DNA from: Vulcanimicrobiota bacterium
GTDB taxonomy: Bacteria > Vulcanimicrobiota > Vulcanimicrobiia > Vulcanimicrobiales > Vulcanimicrobiaceae
Reading direction: 5' to 3'
Assembly: GCA_003161435.1 (NCBI GenBank)
Contig: PMOS01000031.1
Location: 1-64,000 of the forward strand
DNA length: 64,000 nt
Shown: positions 43,574 through 52,551 of the stretch, piece after piece
How the letters are laid out: every line of letters starts with the position of its first letter
How positions within the stretch are numbered: the stretch's first letter is position 1
The notes under the pieces: generated by a model
Told to the model about the DNA's origin: nothing
The model's database searches: none
What the model saw: the letters and a program-made list of their open reading frames with translations, nothing else
Program-made: the position numbers and the translations under genes

Positions 43574-45029
43574 CGATCAACTCCTCAGGACGCGGCAACA
43601 GCGATGGGTTGGCGCGCGCCAGACGCCGCACGATGCAGGCCCGTTCGTCGGGCGCGTACAGCTCGAGGACCGCGGCGGCGGTCGCTGCCGGTAGGCCCGA
43701 GATCAACGCAGCGGCGACATGCGGCGGTTCCCCTTCGAGCGCGCCGCGCACGCGGTCGGGCGGGATCGCGGCGACGTCGCGCGCCGCACTGCGCAACGAA
43801 GCCGACTCGATCGCGCGCGCCGCGACCGCGGCGATCGGCCGCGCCGTGAACGCTGCGACCGCGACCAGCGCGACTGCCGTGAGCGCCTGCGGCAGCACGC
43901 TCGCGAAGGCGAGCACCCAGCCCGGCGCCGTCGCGCTGCGCGCTGCCGGGGGCGAACCGGTGAACGCGACGGCTTCGACGCTCACCGCATCGCCGCGGTC
44001 CGGCCGAATCCCGGCGGCTGCCGCGGCGAGCGCGCGGATCTTCACCAGATCGAGCCCGCGGGCGTCGTCGACGAAGACCGCAACGGTCAGCCGCGCCGTC
44101 GCGCCGGGCGCCGCGACGCGGTGCTCCTCGCGCGTGTCGCTGCCGCGATCCTCGGTCGCGCTCGTCTTCGAATATCTCTTCGCTCCTGAAGCGTAGCGCT
44201 CGTCGCTCGATGCGCGCGCGACGTTGCCGCCGAGCGCTGTCCGGTGCACGTCGTGCACGTCGCGGCGCTCGCCGAGCGGCTCGCGATGAACGCGCACGAT
44301 CGTCGCGCCTATGCCGAAGGCGGTGTCGAGCGCGCTCTGAAGCGCGATCTGCACGTCGGACGCATCATCGCCTCCGTCGCCGTCGAGCACGAGTCCGCGA
44401 TCGTCGAGCACGGTGACGCGATCGGCGTCCAGCCCCGGGACGCCGCCGGCGACGAACGCCTTGATCCCCGCGACCGTTCGCGCCGACAAGTGCGTTCCGG
44501 GCGTCGGCGTGACGCGCACGCCGGCGCTCGCATCACGCCGCGGCTCGTCGGCGTACACACCGGCGCTCGAAGGTGCGATGATGATTCGCGCGTCGACGAC
44601 GCCGTCGAGCCCGCGCAAGCCCAGCGCCAGATCGGCGGCCAGCGCGTCGCGGGTCTGCGCTTCGAGCACGGTCTGGGGCGTCAGCGCGCCGACGTGCGCG
44701 AGCGTTTCGTCGCTGCCTGCCAGATGCGCGTGCGGCACGCCGGCGAGCGCGAGTCGCAGCAGCAGCTCGCCGTGCTTCGCACGATCGACCAAGACGTTGT
44801 CGCTCGTGGCGGCGTGCGGAACGTTCCAAGCGGCGAGCCGCTGCTCCACCTCCGCGAGTTGCTCGGCGCGCAACGGCGTCGCGAACAGCGTAACGCGCGT
44901 GTCGCGTGACGCGGCGAGGCCGATGGCGACCACGGCGATGAGGACGACGGCGAACCCGCCGGCCAGGACGCGGGCGCGCGGCGAAGACGTGCGCAACCGC
45001 GCGACGAGCGGCGCGAGCGCCTGCGTCAC
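43566..45029 (-). CDS. fliF: FliF MS-ring protein with a fused FliG middle-domain-like tail
   Basis: A 487-aa protein. The N-terminal helix (VLAGGFAVVLIAVVAIGLAA) is followed by ring-building motifs (TLFATPLRAEQLAEVEQRL, GLRGLDGVVDARIII) and a second helix near 375-400. Beyond it, residues about 415-487 read VRGALEGEPPHVAAALISGL, then a helix pair with RRLARANPSLLP. This follows the EHPQ-containing FliG middle domain, not the usual short FliF tail that binds FliG. No fliG gene lies between fliF and fliH. The fusion would fix part of FliG to the MS ring but leaves out the torque-bearing FliG C-domain. Confidence 0.87.
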   Translation of the reverse strand: MTQALAPLVARLRTSSPRARVLAGGFAVVLIAVVAIGLAASRDTRVTLFATPLRAEQLAEVEQRLAAWNVPHAATSDNVLVDRAKHGELLLRLALAGVPHAHLAGSDETLAHVGALTPQTVLEAQTRDALAADLALGLRGLDGVVDARIIIAPSSAGVYADEPRRDASAGVRVTPTPGTHLSARTVAGIKAFVAGGVPGLDADRVTVLDDRGLVLDGDGGDDASDVQIALQSALDTAFGIGATIVRVHREPLGERRDVHDVHRTALGGNVARASSDERYASGAKRYSKTSATEDRGSDTREEHRVAAPGATARLTVAVFVDDARGLDLVKIRALAAAAAGIRPDRGDAVSVEAVAFTGSPPAARSATAPGWVLAFASVLPQALTAVALVAVAAFTARPIAAVAARAIESASLRSAARDVAAIPPDRVRGALEGEPPHVAAALISGLPAATAAAVLELYAPDERACIVRRLARANPSLLPRPEELIGG

Positions 45030-45298
45030 ACTTGCATTCCGAGCACGGTCGACACCGACTGTGCGGCGCGCTGCGCGGCCGTCGCCGCAATCTGCAGCGC
45101 GAGGTCGGCGCGGGCGCGCTCGACGACCATCTCCTGGAGCCCGCCATGGTGTGCCGCGAAAGCGGACTCGGCACGGTCGGCACCGTCGAGGATCGCGCCC
45201 GCCGCATCGACGAGCCGTGCGAACGCGTTCCCGGGCTCGCCGGCGGCCGCCGGTCCGCGCGGCGCCGGCGCGTCGGGGATAAGCAGATCGACTCGCAT
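45026..45298 (-). CDS. fliE: Flagellar hook-basal body protein FliE
   Basis: A 90-aa protein linking the MS ring to the rod. The helical C-terminus (VVERARADLALQIAATAAQR) with a preceding amphipathic helix and a Pro/Ala-rich N-terminus fits FliE. The order flgC-fliE-fliF is canonical. It overlaps fliF by 4 nt and abuts flgC. Confidence 0.85.
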   Translation of the reverse strand: MRVDLLIPDAPAPRGPAAAGEPGNAFARLVDAAGAILDGADRAESAFAAHHGGLQEMVVERARADLALQIAATAAQRAAQSVSTVLGMQV

Positions 45299-45675
45299 CA
45301 GATCCGGCCGAGATCGAGCGTTCGTTCGGCCAGCTTCTTGCCGACGTCGAACACCCCGGCGTTCGCCTCGTACGCGCGCTGCGCGTCGAGCACGGCGATC
45401 ATCTCGGTCAGCGCGTCGGCGCTCTCGCCGGCGCGTGCGGCTCCGATCAGCCGCGTGCGGGCCTCGTCGGGCTCGTCGTCGTCATCGTCGGGGATATCGA
45501 AGAACGCGTCGTCACGGTCCTCGGCGGCTGAGGCGAACCGCGCCACCAGCCGCGGATACGGATGCTGCGGCGTCGAGGCCTGCGCGGCGGCGACGTTGCG
45601 CGCCGCGACGTCGAGCAGCGCGCGCTGGACGCTCATCCCATCGGCGGCGACGGAGAGCAGATCGAACTCGCTCAC
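45298..45675 (-). CDS. flgC: Flagellar proximal rod protein FlgC
   Basis: A 125-aa rod subunit. The N-terminus DLLSVAADGMSVQRALLDVA with the following NVAAAQAST is the conserved rod/hook helix. The C-terminus DALTEMIAVLDAQRAYEAN is the matching second helix. The core between them is short and acidic (DDDDDEP). It is placed directly upstream of fliE, as in most flagellar operons. Confidence 0.9.
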   Translation of the reverse strand: MSEFDLLSVAADGMSVQRALLDVAARNVAAAQASTPQHPYPRLVARFASAAEDRDDAFFDIPDDDDDEPDEARTRLIGAARAGESADALTEMIAVLDAQRAYEANAGVFDVGKKLAERTLDLGRI

Positions 45676-45863
45676 TTCGCGACGCTGCGCAGCTCGGCGA
45701 TGCGCGCGCGCATCGCACCCAACAGCGCTTCTTCGAACAACGCCGCCTTGGCCACGCGCGCGGCCGCGTGCTCGTCGCGCGCCACCTGCGGCGCCAGCCG
45801 CTCGACGGCGGCGCGCGCGGCGAGCGCGGCGCCGGCGCTCGGTACGATGGGATCGTTGGACAT
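45672..45863 (-). CDS. Small protein at the flgB position, possibly FlgJ-N-like
   Basis: A 63-aa protein, first in the operon, overlapping flgC by 4 nt. The C-terminal helix AALFEEALLGAMRARIAELR resembles the KxFExxLLxxML helix of the FlgJ N-terminal rod-binding domain. It is much too short for FlgB (about 130 aa), the usual gene here. It may be a minimal rod cap, a FlgB remnant, or an unrelated helical peptide. CGGTAAC lies 34 nt upstream, in the 63-nt gap shared with the divergent cyclase gene. Confidence 0.6.
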   Translation of the reverse strand: MSNDPIVPSAGAALAARAAVERLAPQVARDEHAAARVAKAALFEEALLGAMRARIAELRSVAK

Positions 45864-45896
45864 GCTCGAATCGTCGCGGATCGCTGTGAGCGGGAC

Positions 45897-45903
45897 GTTA
45901 CCG
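45897..45903 (-). promoter_or_regulatory. CGGTAAC element upstream of the flgC-fliE-fliF operon
   Basis: The minus strand reads CACCTTGCGGTAACGTCC. It lies in a 63-nt divergent gap that must contain both the flagellar and the cyclase promoters. Confidence 0.4.
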
Positions 45904-45926
45904 CAAGGTGAGGAATCTGAGCCGCC

Positions 45927-47633
45927 GTGAGCAGCCCCGCCCCGGACGCGCTAGCCTCCCTTCGCCGCCGCGCTACGGCGACGGGTGATGCCGCATTGCT
46001 CGCGGCGCTCGCCGAGGTCGAGCGCGCGTACCAAACCTTGGCGCTGGAGCGGGCAACGCTGCAAAGCCGCCTCGCCGCCTCGGCAACGAACGCGGAGCGC
46101 GAGCTCGCCAAGCTGCGTACGCTCGGCCGCGTGGCCGAGACGGTCAATTCGTCGCTCGAGCTCGACGTCGTCCTGCGCAGCGTGCTTGACACCGCCGTCG
46201 AGGTGATGCAAGCCGAGCGCGGCTTTCTGATGATCGCCAACGCCGAGGGCAACCTCGAGCTGACCACGACCTACGGCATCGACCGCGCGACCGTCGAAGG
46301 CGACGACATGCGCCCGTCGCAGACGACGGTGCGGCGCGTCTTCGAAACCGGCGAACCGACCGTCACGACCGACGCGCAACAGGACCCGCGCTTCAACATC
46401 AACCTCTCGGTGCGCGCGCTCCGGCTGCGTTCGATCATCTGCGTCCCGCTGGCGATCAAAGCGCGCACGATCGGCGTCGTCTATCTCGACTCGCGGATCG
46501 CGCCGGGATTGTTCTCACCGCACGATCCCGACCTGCTCACCGCCTTCGCCAACCAAGCCGCCCTCGCGATCGAGAACGCGCGCTTGTTCGACGCGCTGCG
46601 CGCGCGCGTCGTCGAGATCAGCCGGCTGGAGCAGTTGCAGGCGCGCGTGCTGGGCTCGATCACCAGCGGCGTGATCACCATCGACGGACGCGGCGAGATC
46701 GGCAGCTTCAACGACGCGGCGGCGCAGACGTTCGGCGTCGACGGCGCGACGATGATCGGCAAACCGGCGCGCGCCCTCGAAGCGCTGATCCCCGGCATCA
46801 CCACGCTGCTCTCGGGCAACCTCGTACCGTCGACACCGTTCGAGATCGAGGCGAAGCATCCGACGCGCGGTGCGCTCGCGCTCGAAGTGCGCACCGCGCC
46901 CGTCGACCTGCCCGACGGCACCGAAACCTCCGGCTGGGCGATCGCCGTCACCGATCTGACCGAACGCCGACAGCTCGAGCGCCTCCATGCCGCCGACGTC
47001 GAGCAGCGCCGCGCGATACGCGACGCGTTCGGACGTTACCTCGCGCCGCACGTCGTCGAGCAGTTGATGCGCGCACCCGGCGGCGTCGCGCTGGGCGGCG
47101 AGCGCGCGCAGGCGACAATCCTGTTCGCCGACATCGACGGTTTCACCGGACTCGCCGAACGGCTGGATGCGGAAGCCGTCGTCGACATCCTCAACCAGTT
47201 CTTCGGAGCCGCGGTTCAAATCGTGTTCGAGCACGACGGCCTGCTCGACAAGTTCTACGGTGACGGGCTGATGGCCGTGTTCGGGCCGCCGCGCGTGCGC
47301 GAAGACGACGCCGCGCGCGCGCTCGCCGTCGCCGCCGCATTGCACCACGCGGCCGCCAAGATCCAAGCCGACGGCAACCCATTACGCCTCGCGATCGGCA
47401 TCGCGACCGGCGAAGTCGTCGCCGGCCACATCGGCAGCGCGCGGCGCATGGACTACACCGTGATCGGCGACGCCGCAAACCTCGCCAGCCGACTCCAAGG
47501 CGCCGCCCCACCCGGCCGCACCTACGTCGACGACAATACCTACTCGCGCCTGCGCGAACGCCCCGCCGCGGAGAAGCTCATCGCCAAGATCCGCGGCAAA
47601 GCCGAGCCCGTCACCATTTTCGCGATCGGCTAG
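45927..47633 (+). CDS. GAF-PAS class III adenylate/guanylate cyclase
   Basis: A 568-aa soluble signalling protein starting at GTG. A coiled N-terminus (about 1-60) is followed by a GAF domain (about 65-215; RGFLMIANAEGNLELTT, SIICVPLAIKARTIGVVYLD), a PAS domain (about 230-340; TSGVITIDGRGEIGSFNDAA) and a class III cyclase domain (about 390-560). The metal-binding aspartates are in FADIDGFTGL and GDGLMAVFG; MDYTVIGDAANLASRL is also intact. It should make cAMP (or cGMP) in response to a small molecule bound by GAF/PAS. It is divergent from the flagellar operon and may share its control. Confidence 0.93.
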   Translation: MSSPAPDALASLRRRATATGDAALLAALAEVERAYQTLALERATLQSRLAASATNAERELAKLRTLGRVAETVNSSLELDVVLRSVLDTAVEVMQAERGFLMIANAEGNLELTTTYGIDRATVEGDDMRPSQTTVRRVFETGEPTVTTDAQQDPRFNINLSVRALRLRSIICVPLAIKARTIGVVYLDSRIAPGLFSPHDPDLLTAFANQAALAIENARLFDALRARVVEISRLEQLQARVLGSITSGVITIDGRGEIGSFNDAAAQTFGVDGATMIGKPARALEALIPGITTLLSGNLVPSTPFEIEAKHPTRGALALEVRTAPVDLPDGTETSGWAIAVTDLTERRQLERLHAADVEQRRAIRDAFGRYLAPHVVEQLMRAPGGVALGGERAQATILFADIDGFTGLAERLDAEAVVDILNQFFGAAVQIVFEHDGLLDKFYGDGLMAVFGPPRVREDDAARALAVAAALHHAAAKIQADGNPLRLAIGIATGEVVAGHIGSARRMDYTVIGDAANLASRLQGAAPPGRTYVDDNTYSRLRERPAAEKLIAKIRGKAEPVTIFAIG

Positions 47634-47692
47634 GGACCCGGACCCTCCCGCACACGCCGACGCCGGCAGCTTCTCCCAGAGGAGCAACTCTC

Positions 47693-48010
47693 ATGGTCAC
47701 ACGGATCCACAACATCAATCCCTTGCAACTCGGCATCGTGTACGCGGTGCTCTACGCGATCCTCGGACTGATCTTCGGCTTGATCTTCGGTATCGCCAGC
47801 AGCCTGAGCGGCGGCGCGATGGCGGCAACGGGGATGGGCAATTTCGGCTGGCTGTCGATCATCATTTTCCCGGTCTGCTACGCGATCGCCGGGTTCATCG
47901 GCGGCTTGATCCTCGGCTTTCTCTACAACCTGGTCGCCGGCTGGACCGGCGGCATCGAAATCACCCTAAGCCCCGCCCCCGTGGTTGCAGCGACCGTCGT
48001 CGTCCCCTAG
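47693..48010 (+). CDS. Small membrane protein
   Basis: A 105-aa protein with AGGAG 8 nt before its ATG. Two hydrophobic helices (QLGIVYAVLYAILGLIFGLI and WLSIIIFPVCYAIAGFIGGL) and a short hydrophobic end suggest an integral membrane protein of unknown role. It follows the cyclase by 59 nt in the same direction and may be co-transcribed. Confidence 0.8.
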   Translation: MVTRIHNINPLQLGIVYAVLYAILGLIFGLIFGIASSLSGGAMAATGMGNFGWLSIIIFPVCYAIAGFIGGLILGFLYNLVAGWTGGIEITLSPAPVVAATVVVP

Positions 48011-48082
48011 CGCCGCGCGGCACGCGCAACATCGGTAGAACTACGGACGTCGCCCAACGCACGCCCACGCTAACCTACGCCC

Positions 48083-48226
48083 ATGAACACGCAGCAAAGC
48101 GCCGGCATCGCCCCCATCATCGCCCTAGCGGCGGGCGTCCTGGTCGCCATCGCCACGATCGCCGTCACGGTCACCAGCCCCGCCACGATCCCCTTGTGGT
48201 GCGCCGCCCACGGCGGCTGTCCCTAA
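48083..48226 (+). CDS. Possible 47-aa single-helix membrane peptide
   Basis: ATG at 48083 opens a 47-codon frame: a short polar N-terminus, one helix (IIALAAGVLVAIATIAVTVT) and a tail with two cysteines (CAAHGGC). No clear ribosome site is present. The hydrophobic profile and the CxxxxxC tail argue for a real gene, but high-GC DNA can yield such frames by chance. Confidence 0.4.
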   Translation: MNTQQSAGIAPIIALAAGVLVAIATIAVTVTSPATIPLWCAAHGGCP

Positions 48227-48264
48227 CCCCCGCACGAGCTCGAGCCGTTGTCCTTCGCCCCCGC

Positions 48265-49607
48265 TCAGGGCAACGGGTGGCGACTGACGATTTCGGCGCG
48301 CAACGCCGCGAGCTCCGCGTCGACGCGGCTGTCGCGCGCGCACGCTGCGCCGTCTCTAGCGCGGCTACGCGACCGTGAAGCCCAGCGTTCGCCGAGCGCA
48401 GCTGAGCGTTCTCCGTGCCGAGCGTGCCGACGCGTGCGTGAAGCGCCTTGATCGCCGCCAGCGCGACGCCGTCCTCATCGATCGAGGTGATGTGCCGGTC
48501 GTCCTCGCCGACCTTGAACGCCACGTAGAAGTCCTGCGCCATCGGCCCGACGTGCCGCACGCCGTGCTCGGACTTGTAGCTCCAGCGGCTGATCGGCAGC
48601 GCGTCGATCTTGTCGAGGACGGCGTCATCGTCGACCGGCACGATCGCGGTCTTCGCGTTGCGGTCGCTCAGCGAGGCCAACGTCCCGGAGCCCGCCGCCA
48701 GCGACGCGCCGACCGTGCTGCCGGCGTCCGTATAGAACGTCACTCCGCCCTACGCGCGGGCCACGAACTGGTAGGCCTTCGCTGCGGTGAGGATCGTGTC
48801 GCCGTCGGAACCGTCGCTCCAGACGAAGTCGCCGGCGTACGGCGCACTTGCGCGTGCGCCGGCGGCGAAGCTGTACGTCCCGCCGGCCGAGTTGACGTAA
48901 CCGCCGGGGATCGTAGCGAACGCACCGGATGCCGTGCTGTTGAAGCCGCCGTCCACGACCGCGCCTTCTCCCGACGCGACGTTGAAGCCGCCCGCGGCGA
49001 TGTACGCTCCCTCACCGGAGACCGTGTTGCTCCGACTGCCGCCGAGGAACCCGTACTGTGAGCTCACGACGTTGTACTCGCCGCCCACGAGCACCCCATC
49101 CGTGGCGCCATTGTTCAGCGTGTTGTTCGCACCGCCGCCGACAAACGAATCGTCGCCCGCTGCGGCGTTCTCGTACCCGCTGACGACCGCGGAATCCACC
49201 GCGCCCGCGCTGATCAGGTTTTGCGCACCGCCCCCGATGAACGAGTATGCGGCACCGGTGCCGTTGCCGGAGGCGATCACGTTGGAAAATCCGCCGACCA
49301 CGGCCGATGACACGTCGCACGCTTCGTTGGAGTTGCCGGCGCCGACGAAGGAAGTATTGCCGGCAGCTATAGTCGAAACGCCGCCGCCGACGAACGCATT
49401 GGAACCGAGGGGAGCGCCGTTGCAATTCGCCGCCGAGAGCGTGCGGCGCGTCGCGGACGGTGCACCTGCCGACACCGGTCCCCGCGCGGCGGCGGCGGGA
49501 AGTGCCGAGTCGGCGTGCGGCGCGGACGATGTGGCGTCGCCCGCGCAGGCCGCCAGCAGCGCGCAGCCAACGGCGGCGATGAGCGCGCAAAGATAACGAG
49601 AGCCCAC
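48265..49607 (-). pseudogene. Broken lipoprotein adhesin with YadA-head-like repeats and an S74 chaperone domain
   Basis: GTG at 49607 follows GGGGAG. A lipobox (LLAACAG) precedes degenerate left-handed head repeats (SFVGGGANNTLNNG, AFATIPGGYVNSAGGTYSFA), typical of trimeric surface proteins. An in-frame TAG at 48750-48752 then splits YQFVARA from GGVTFYTDAGS. After it come the S74 self-cleaving chaperone (SDRNAKTAIVP, PISRWSYKSE, HVGPMAQDF) and a coiled coil. A frameshift near 48335-48345 then separates ALETAQ from SRVDAELAALRAEI, whose true stop is at 48265. TAG would be TCG (Ser) by one change. The upstream part could still make a 285-aa lipoprotein. Confidence 0.8.
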
Positions 49608-49996
49608 AATAATCTCCCCAAGCGTCGAATGCAGCGAGACACTGCTGGTACAGCACAGCTTCACCGCCTCCTCTGCTTGAAAAATTCAGCGTGAAGGAAA
49701 GCAACGCACGGATCGTCCCAGGAGCGCACCGTGCCCCAAACCTCACCCTGCCGACCCTCTCCCCACGGCGCAAGAACCACGCCGCCCTCGGTCCCAGCCC
49801 ACATCGTGGCGAGCGGAGCGAAGCGATCGCGGCAAGTGTCGCGCGGGCGCGACGTCGCATCGGCAGGGCCTTTTTTGCGAGCGGAGCCCCGGAGGGGCGG
49901 GAGCGACGCAAAAACGGAGCGGCCCTCGCACACGAAGTGCGAGGGCCGCGTCCCAGCCGATGCGATGTCGCGTCCGCGCGACACCGCCACAATCGA
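49608..49996. repeat. 389-nt intergenic region with a nested inverted-repeat structure
   Basis: No gene is seen. A 29-nt inverted repeat (49836-49864 and 49956-49984; 27 of 29 pairs) encloses TTTTTTGCG and CGCAAAAA arms and, inside the right half, the perfect hairpin at 49919-49949. The whole could fold into one long cruciform or RNA stem. The promoter of the lipoprotein pseudogene should lie at the left end. Confidence 0.65.
49919..49949 (-). terminator. Rho-independent terminator of rplM-rpsI
   Basis: GCGGCCCTCGCAC and GTGCGAGGGCCGC form a 13-bp perfect stem with a 5-nt loop. On the minus strand it is followed by TCCGTTTTTGCG, giving a U-tract five nt after the stem. It lies 47 nt beyond the rpsI stop. 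Confidence 0.75.
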
Positions 49997-50398
49997 TCAG
50001 CGCTTAGAGAACTGGAACCGCTTCCGAGCCTTCTTGCGCCCGTACTTCTTCGATTCTTTTTCCCGCGGATCACGCGTCAGCAAACCGTTGCGCCGCAGAG
50101 GCTCGCGCAACGACTCATCCATCTCGAGCAGCGCGCGTGCGATGCCGTGGCGAACCGCGCCGGCCTGTCCCGACACTCCGCCGCCCTCGCACTTGACGTC
50201 AACGTTGAACCGCGAGAGCGATTGCGTCACGTCGAGCGGCTGGCGAACGATCATCTGGAGCGACGGCCGCGGAAAATACTCGTCGACGGGCCGCTTGTTG
50301 ATCGTGATGACGCCCTGGCCGAGCGTCAGGCGGACCCGCGCGATGCCGCGCTTGCGGCGGCCGGTTCCGTAGAAATAATCTTGACCCGTGGGCTGCAT
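49997..50398 (-). CDS. rpsI: 30S ribosomal protein S9
   Basis: A 133-aa ribosomal protein with [39 protein letters not shown] and the basic C-terminus [12 protein letters not shown] that reaches the P-site tRNA. The start is ATG at 50398, sharing its A with the TAA of rplM (TAATG). The order rplM-rpsI is the near-universal bacterial arrangement. Confidence 0.97.
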   Translation of the reverse strand: MQPTGQDYFYGTGRRKRGIARVRLTLGQGVITINKRPVDEYFPRPSLQMIVRQPLDVTQSLSRFNVDVKCEGGGVSGQAGAVRHGIARALLEMDESLREPLRRNGLLTRDPREKESKKYGRKKARKRFQFSKR

Positions 50399-50823
50399 TA
50401 AACGAGCGGCTCCGGCTTCTGCGCCGCATGCGGATGATCCGCACCGGCATACACGTTGAGGCGACCGAGCTGGACGTCGCGCATGCGATTCGTCGCCAGC
50501 ATCCCGCGTACGGCGCGCTCGATCAGGCGCTCGGGATACTTCTGGAGAACTTGCGCCGCCGTTTCGGTGTGCAAACCACCCGGGAAACCGGAGTGGCGGT
50601 GATAGACCTTCTGCGTCCACTTGCGCGGCGCGAGTTCGACCTTGTCGGCGTTGATCACGATGACATGATCGCCGTCGTCGATATGCGGCGTCCAAGTCGG
50701 CTTGGTGCGACCCGACAGGGCACGCGCGATGCGTACCGCCAACGTACCGAGCCGGTGCCCGGCGGCGTCGACGATGTACCAGTCGTGTTGAGTCTCGGCT
50801 GTCTTTTGCTGATAGGTGCGCAT
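50398..50823 (-). CDS. rplM: 50S ribosomal protein L13
   Basis: A 141-aa protein that binds 23S rRNA early in assembly. Landmarks are [32 protein letters not shown] and [20 protein letters not shown]. It lies first in the rplM-rpsI operon. Two stable hairpins in its leader (50834-50902) may mediate autoregulation. Confidence 0.97.
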   Translation of the reverse strand: MRTYQQKTAETQHDWYIVDAAGHRLGTLAVRIARALSGRTKPTWTPHIDDGDHVIVINADKVELAPRKWTQKVYHRHSGFPGGLHTETAAQVLQKYPERLIERAVRGMLATNRMRDVQLGRLNVYAGADHPHAAQKPEPLV

Positions 50824-50833
50824 CGGATCCGTC

Positions 50834-50902
50834 GAGCCCGTGGAGCGGGCTCAGGGCAGGCAAGAACGCCGTCCTAGACGAGCCGGGCGGCTCGAGGACG
50901 GC
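50834..50902 (-). promoter_or_regulatory. Structured leader of rplM-rpsI
   Basis: Two hairpins precede rplM: GAGCCCG-CGGGCTC (50834-50852), and a longer one with outer stem GCCGTCCT-AGGACGGC (50868-50875 and 50895-50902) and inner stem GAGCC-GGCTC. L13 leaders regulate this operon in some bacteria; this one is a candidate by position only, since no consensus was checked. Confidence 0.45.
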
Positions 50903-51101
50903 AACCTACGCAGTATACGGGCCCTGGTTCGCGGAGTCAACCGCGCCCGGCCTCGGTACCGGTGCTCCACCACCCGGCCGAAGCAAGCGTTCATTCCTCC
51001 GCTGAACTCGCGCTCGTCGCCGGCCGATACCCGAACAGACGGCCTCGGTGTCTGACGGAGGCCGTTCGTTTCGTCTACCTGCCGCCCGGAGCGTAGCGCC
51101 T

Positions 51102-52490
51102 GTGAGCTTGCTCGACATCTTCCTGACCGTCATCGCGACCTGCGCCGGCCTAGCGGCGATCGCCGCCGTGGAGGCCTATCGGCGCGCGGCTGCCGAGCTG
51201 AAAGCTGGGCGATCGCTCCTTCGGGGCGCCCTCGACGTCGCCGGCGCTTCGAGCCTCGAGGCAGCGATCGGAACGCTGATCGACGCCCGGCAGCGCTCTG
51301 AAGCGGTCGCCGCGCTGGCGCCCGCGGTGGACGAGTTGGCCGAGCGGCACCACAAGCTGATCGGCGCCGTGCGAGCGCGTGACGCTGCCGGTACGTCCGC
51401 CCAGGACGCGCTCGAGGTGGCCCTTACTCAGCAGAACACGGCGAGCGCCGCAGTCGCCGACCTGGCCGCCGGGGTGGGTCAAGCAGGTGCGGCCGTCGAG
51501 CAAACCGTGACCTCGATCAGCACCGTGTCCGGCAACATCAACGGCCTGGCAGACAACGTGAGCAACGTCAGCTCGGCGATCGGCGAGCTGGCGGTTTCGG
51601 TCAACCAGGTCGCCGGGAGCGCCCGCGAAGCATCGACGCTCTCGCTCGAGGCCGACCGCAAGGCGAAGGACGGCGGGATCGCCGTGGAGCGTTTGGTGCG
51701 CTCGACCCGCGAAGTGGCCGACGACATCAAGTCGATCGTCGAGAAGATGCAGGAGCTCGGCGCGGCGTCGGAGCGCATCGGCGCGATCGTCGAGGTGATC
51801 GACACGATCGCCGATCAGACGAACCTCCTCGCCCTCAACGCGGCCATCGAGGCCGCTCGCGCCGGTGAGCACGGCCGCGGCTTCGCCGTCGTCGCCGACG
51901 AAGTGCGCAAGCTCGCCGAAGGCTCCGCGCAGTCGACGCGCGAGATCGGCAACCTGATCAAGGACATTCAGGCGAAGACCGGCGAGGTCGTCAAATCGAC
52001 CAGCGCTTCGGGGACCAAAGCGGAGAGCGGGCTGCAGATGGCCGACGTCGCCGGTCGCGCGATCGGCGACATCTCGTCGGCGGTGAGCGAAGCCAACCGG
52101 TTGATCGAGCAGATCTCGATGGCGGCGCGCGAACAGGCCACGGGCGCGTCCGCGATCGTCAACTCGGTCGAGCAGATGAACAACCTCATGCGCGACGCAG
52201 CGCGTTCGCTCGACGAGCAGAACGCGTCGAACCAGCAGATCGTCACGATCATCGCCGGCATCCTGCGGCACGCGGGCCAGGTCGAAACCGCGATCGGCGC
52301 GCAGCGCGCCGCCTGCGATCATCTCATGCAGTCCGCCAGATCGCTGGCCGCCGCCAGCCGCACGACGCGCGATGCGACGGCGGGGCTCGACGGCATCGGC
52401 GACGCGCTCCGCGAGCGCGTGCAGCGCATTACCGGCGGCTCCGCGATCCCCGCCCCGCCCGGTCCCTCCCCGATACCCATCGCCCACTGA
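51102..52490 (+). CDS. Methyl-accepting chemotaxis-like protein without a sensor domain
   Basis: A 462-aa protein. The GTG at 51102 places a membrane segment at the N-terminus ([20 protein letters not shown]); a GTG at 51048 is possible. No periplasmic ligand domain follows. A long coiled coil leads to the conserved signalling tip ([20 protein letters not shown] and [19 protein letters not shown]). The tip should bind CheA/CheW. No che gene lies in the window. A protein of this type probably senses a cytoplasmic or membrane signal. Confidence 0.92.
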   Translation: MSLLDIFLTVIATCAGLAAIAAVEAYRRAAAELKAGRSLLRGALDVAGASSLEAAIGTLIDARQRSEAVAALAPAVDELAERHHKLIGAVRARDAAGTSAQDALEVALTQQNTASAAVADLAAGVGQAGAAVEQTVTSISTVSGNINGLADNVSNVSSAIGELAVSVNQVAGSAREASTLSLEADRKAKDGGIAVERLVRSTREVADDIKSIVEKMQELGAASERIGAIVEVIDTIADQTNLLALNAAIEAARAGEHGRGFAVVADEVRKLAEGSAQSTREIGNLIKDIQAKTGEVVKSTSASGTKAESGLQMADVAGRAIGDISSAVSEANRLIEQISMAAREQATGASAIVNSVEQMNNLMRDAARSLDEQNASNQQIVTIIAGILRHAGQVETAIGAQRAACDHLMQSARSLAAASRTTRDATAGLDGIGDALRERVQRITGGSAIPAPPGPSPIPIAH

Positions 52491-52504
52491 AAAAAGAGGC
52501 GGAT

Positions 52505-52551
52505 CGGCCGAAGGCCGAACGCGAGTGTTCGCGCACTTTGCGCGAACACTC
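52505..52551 (-). terminator. Terminator region after truA
   Basis: GAGTGTTCGCGC and GCGCGAACACTC (52523-52551) form a 12-bp stem touching the truA stop. A CGGCC-GGCCG hairpin follows, then CTCTTTTTT on the minus strand near 52490-52499. It also lies directly after the plus-strand receptor gene and may serve both. Confidence 0.6.
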
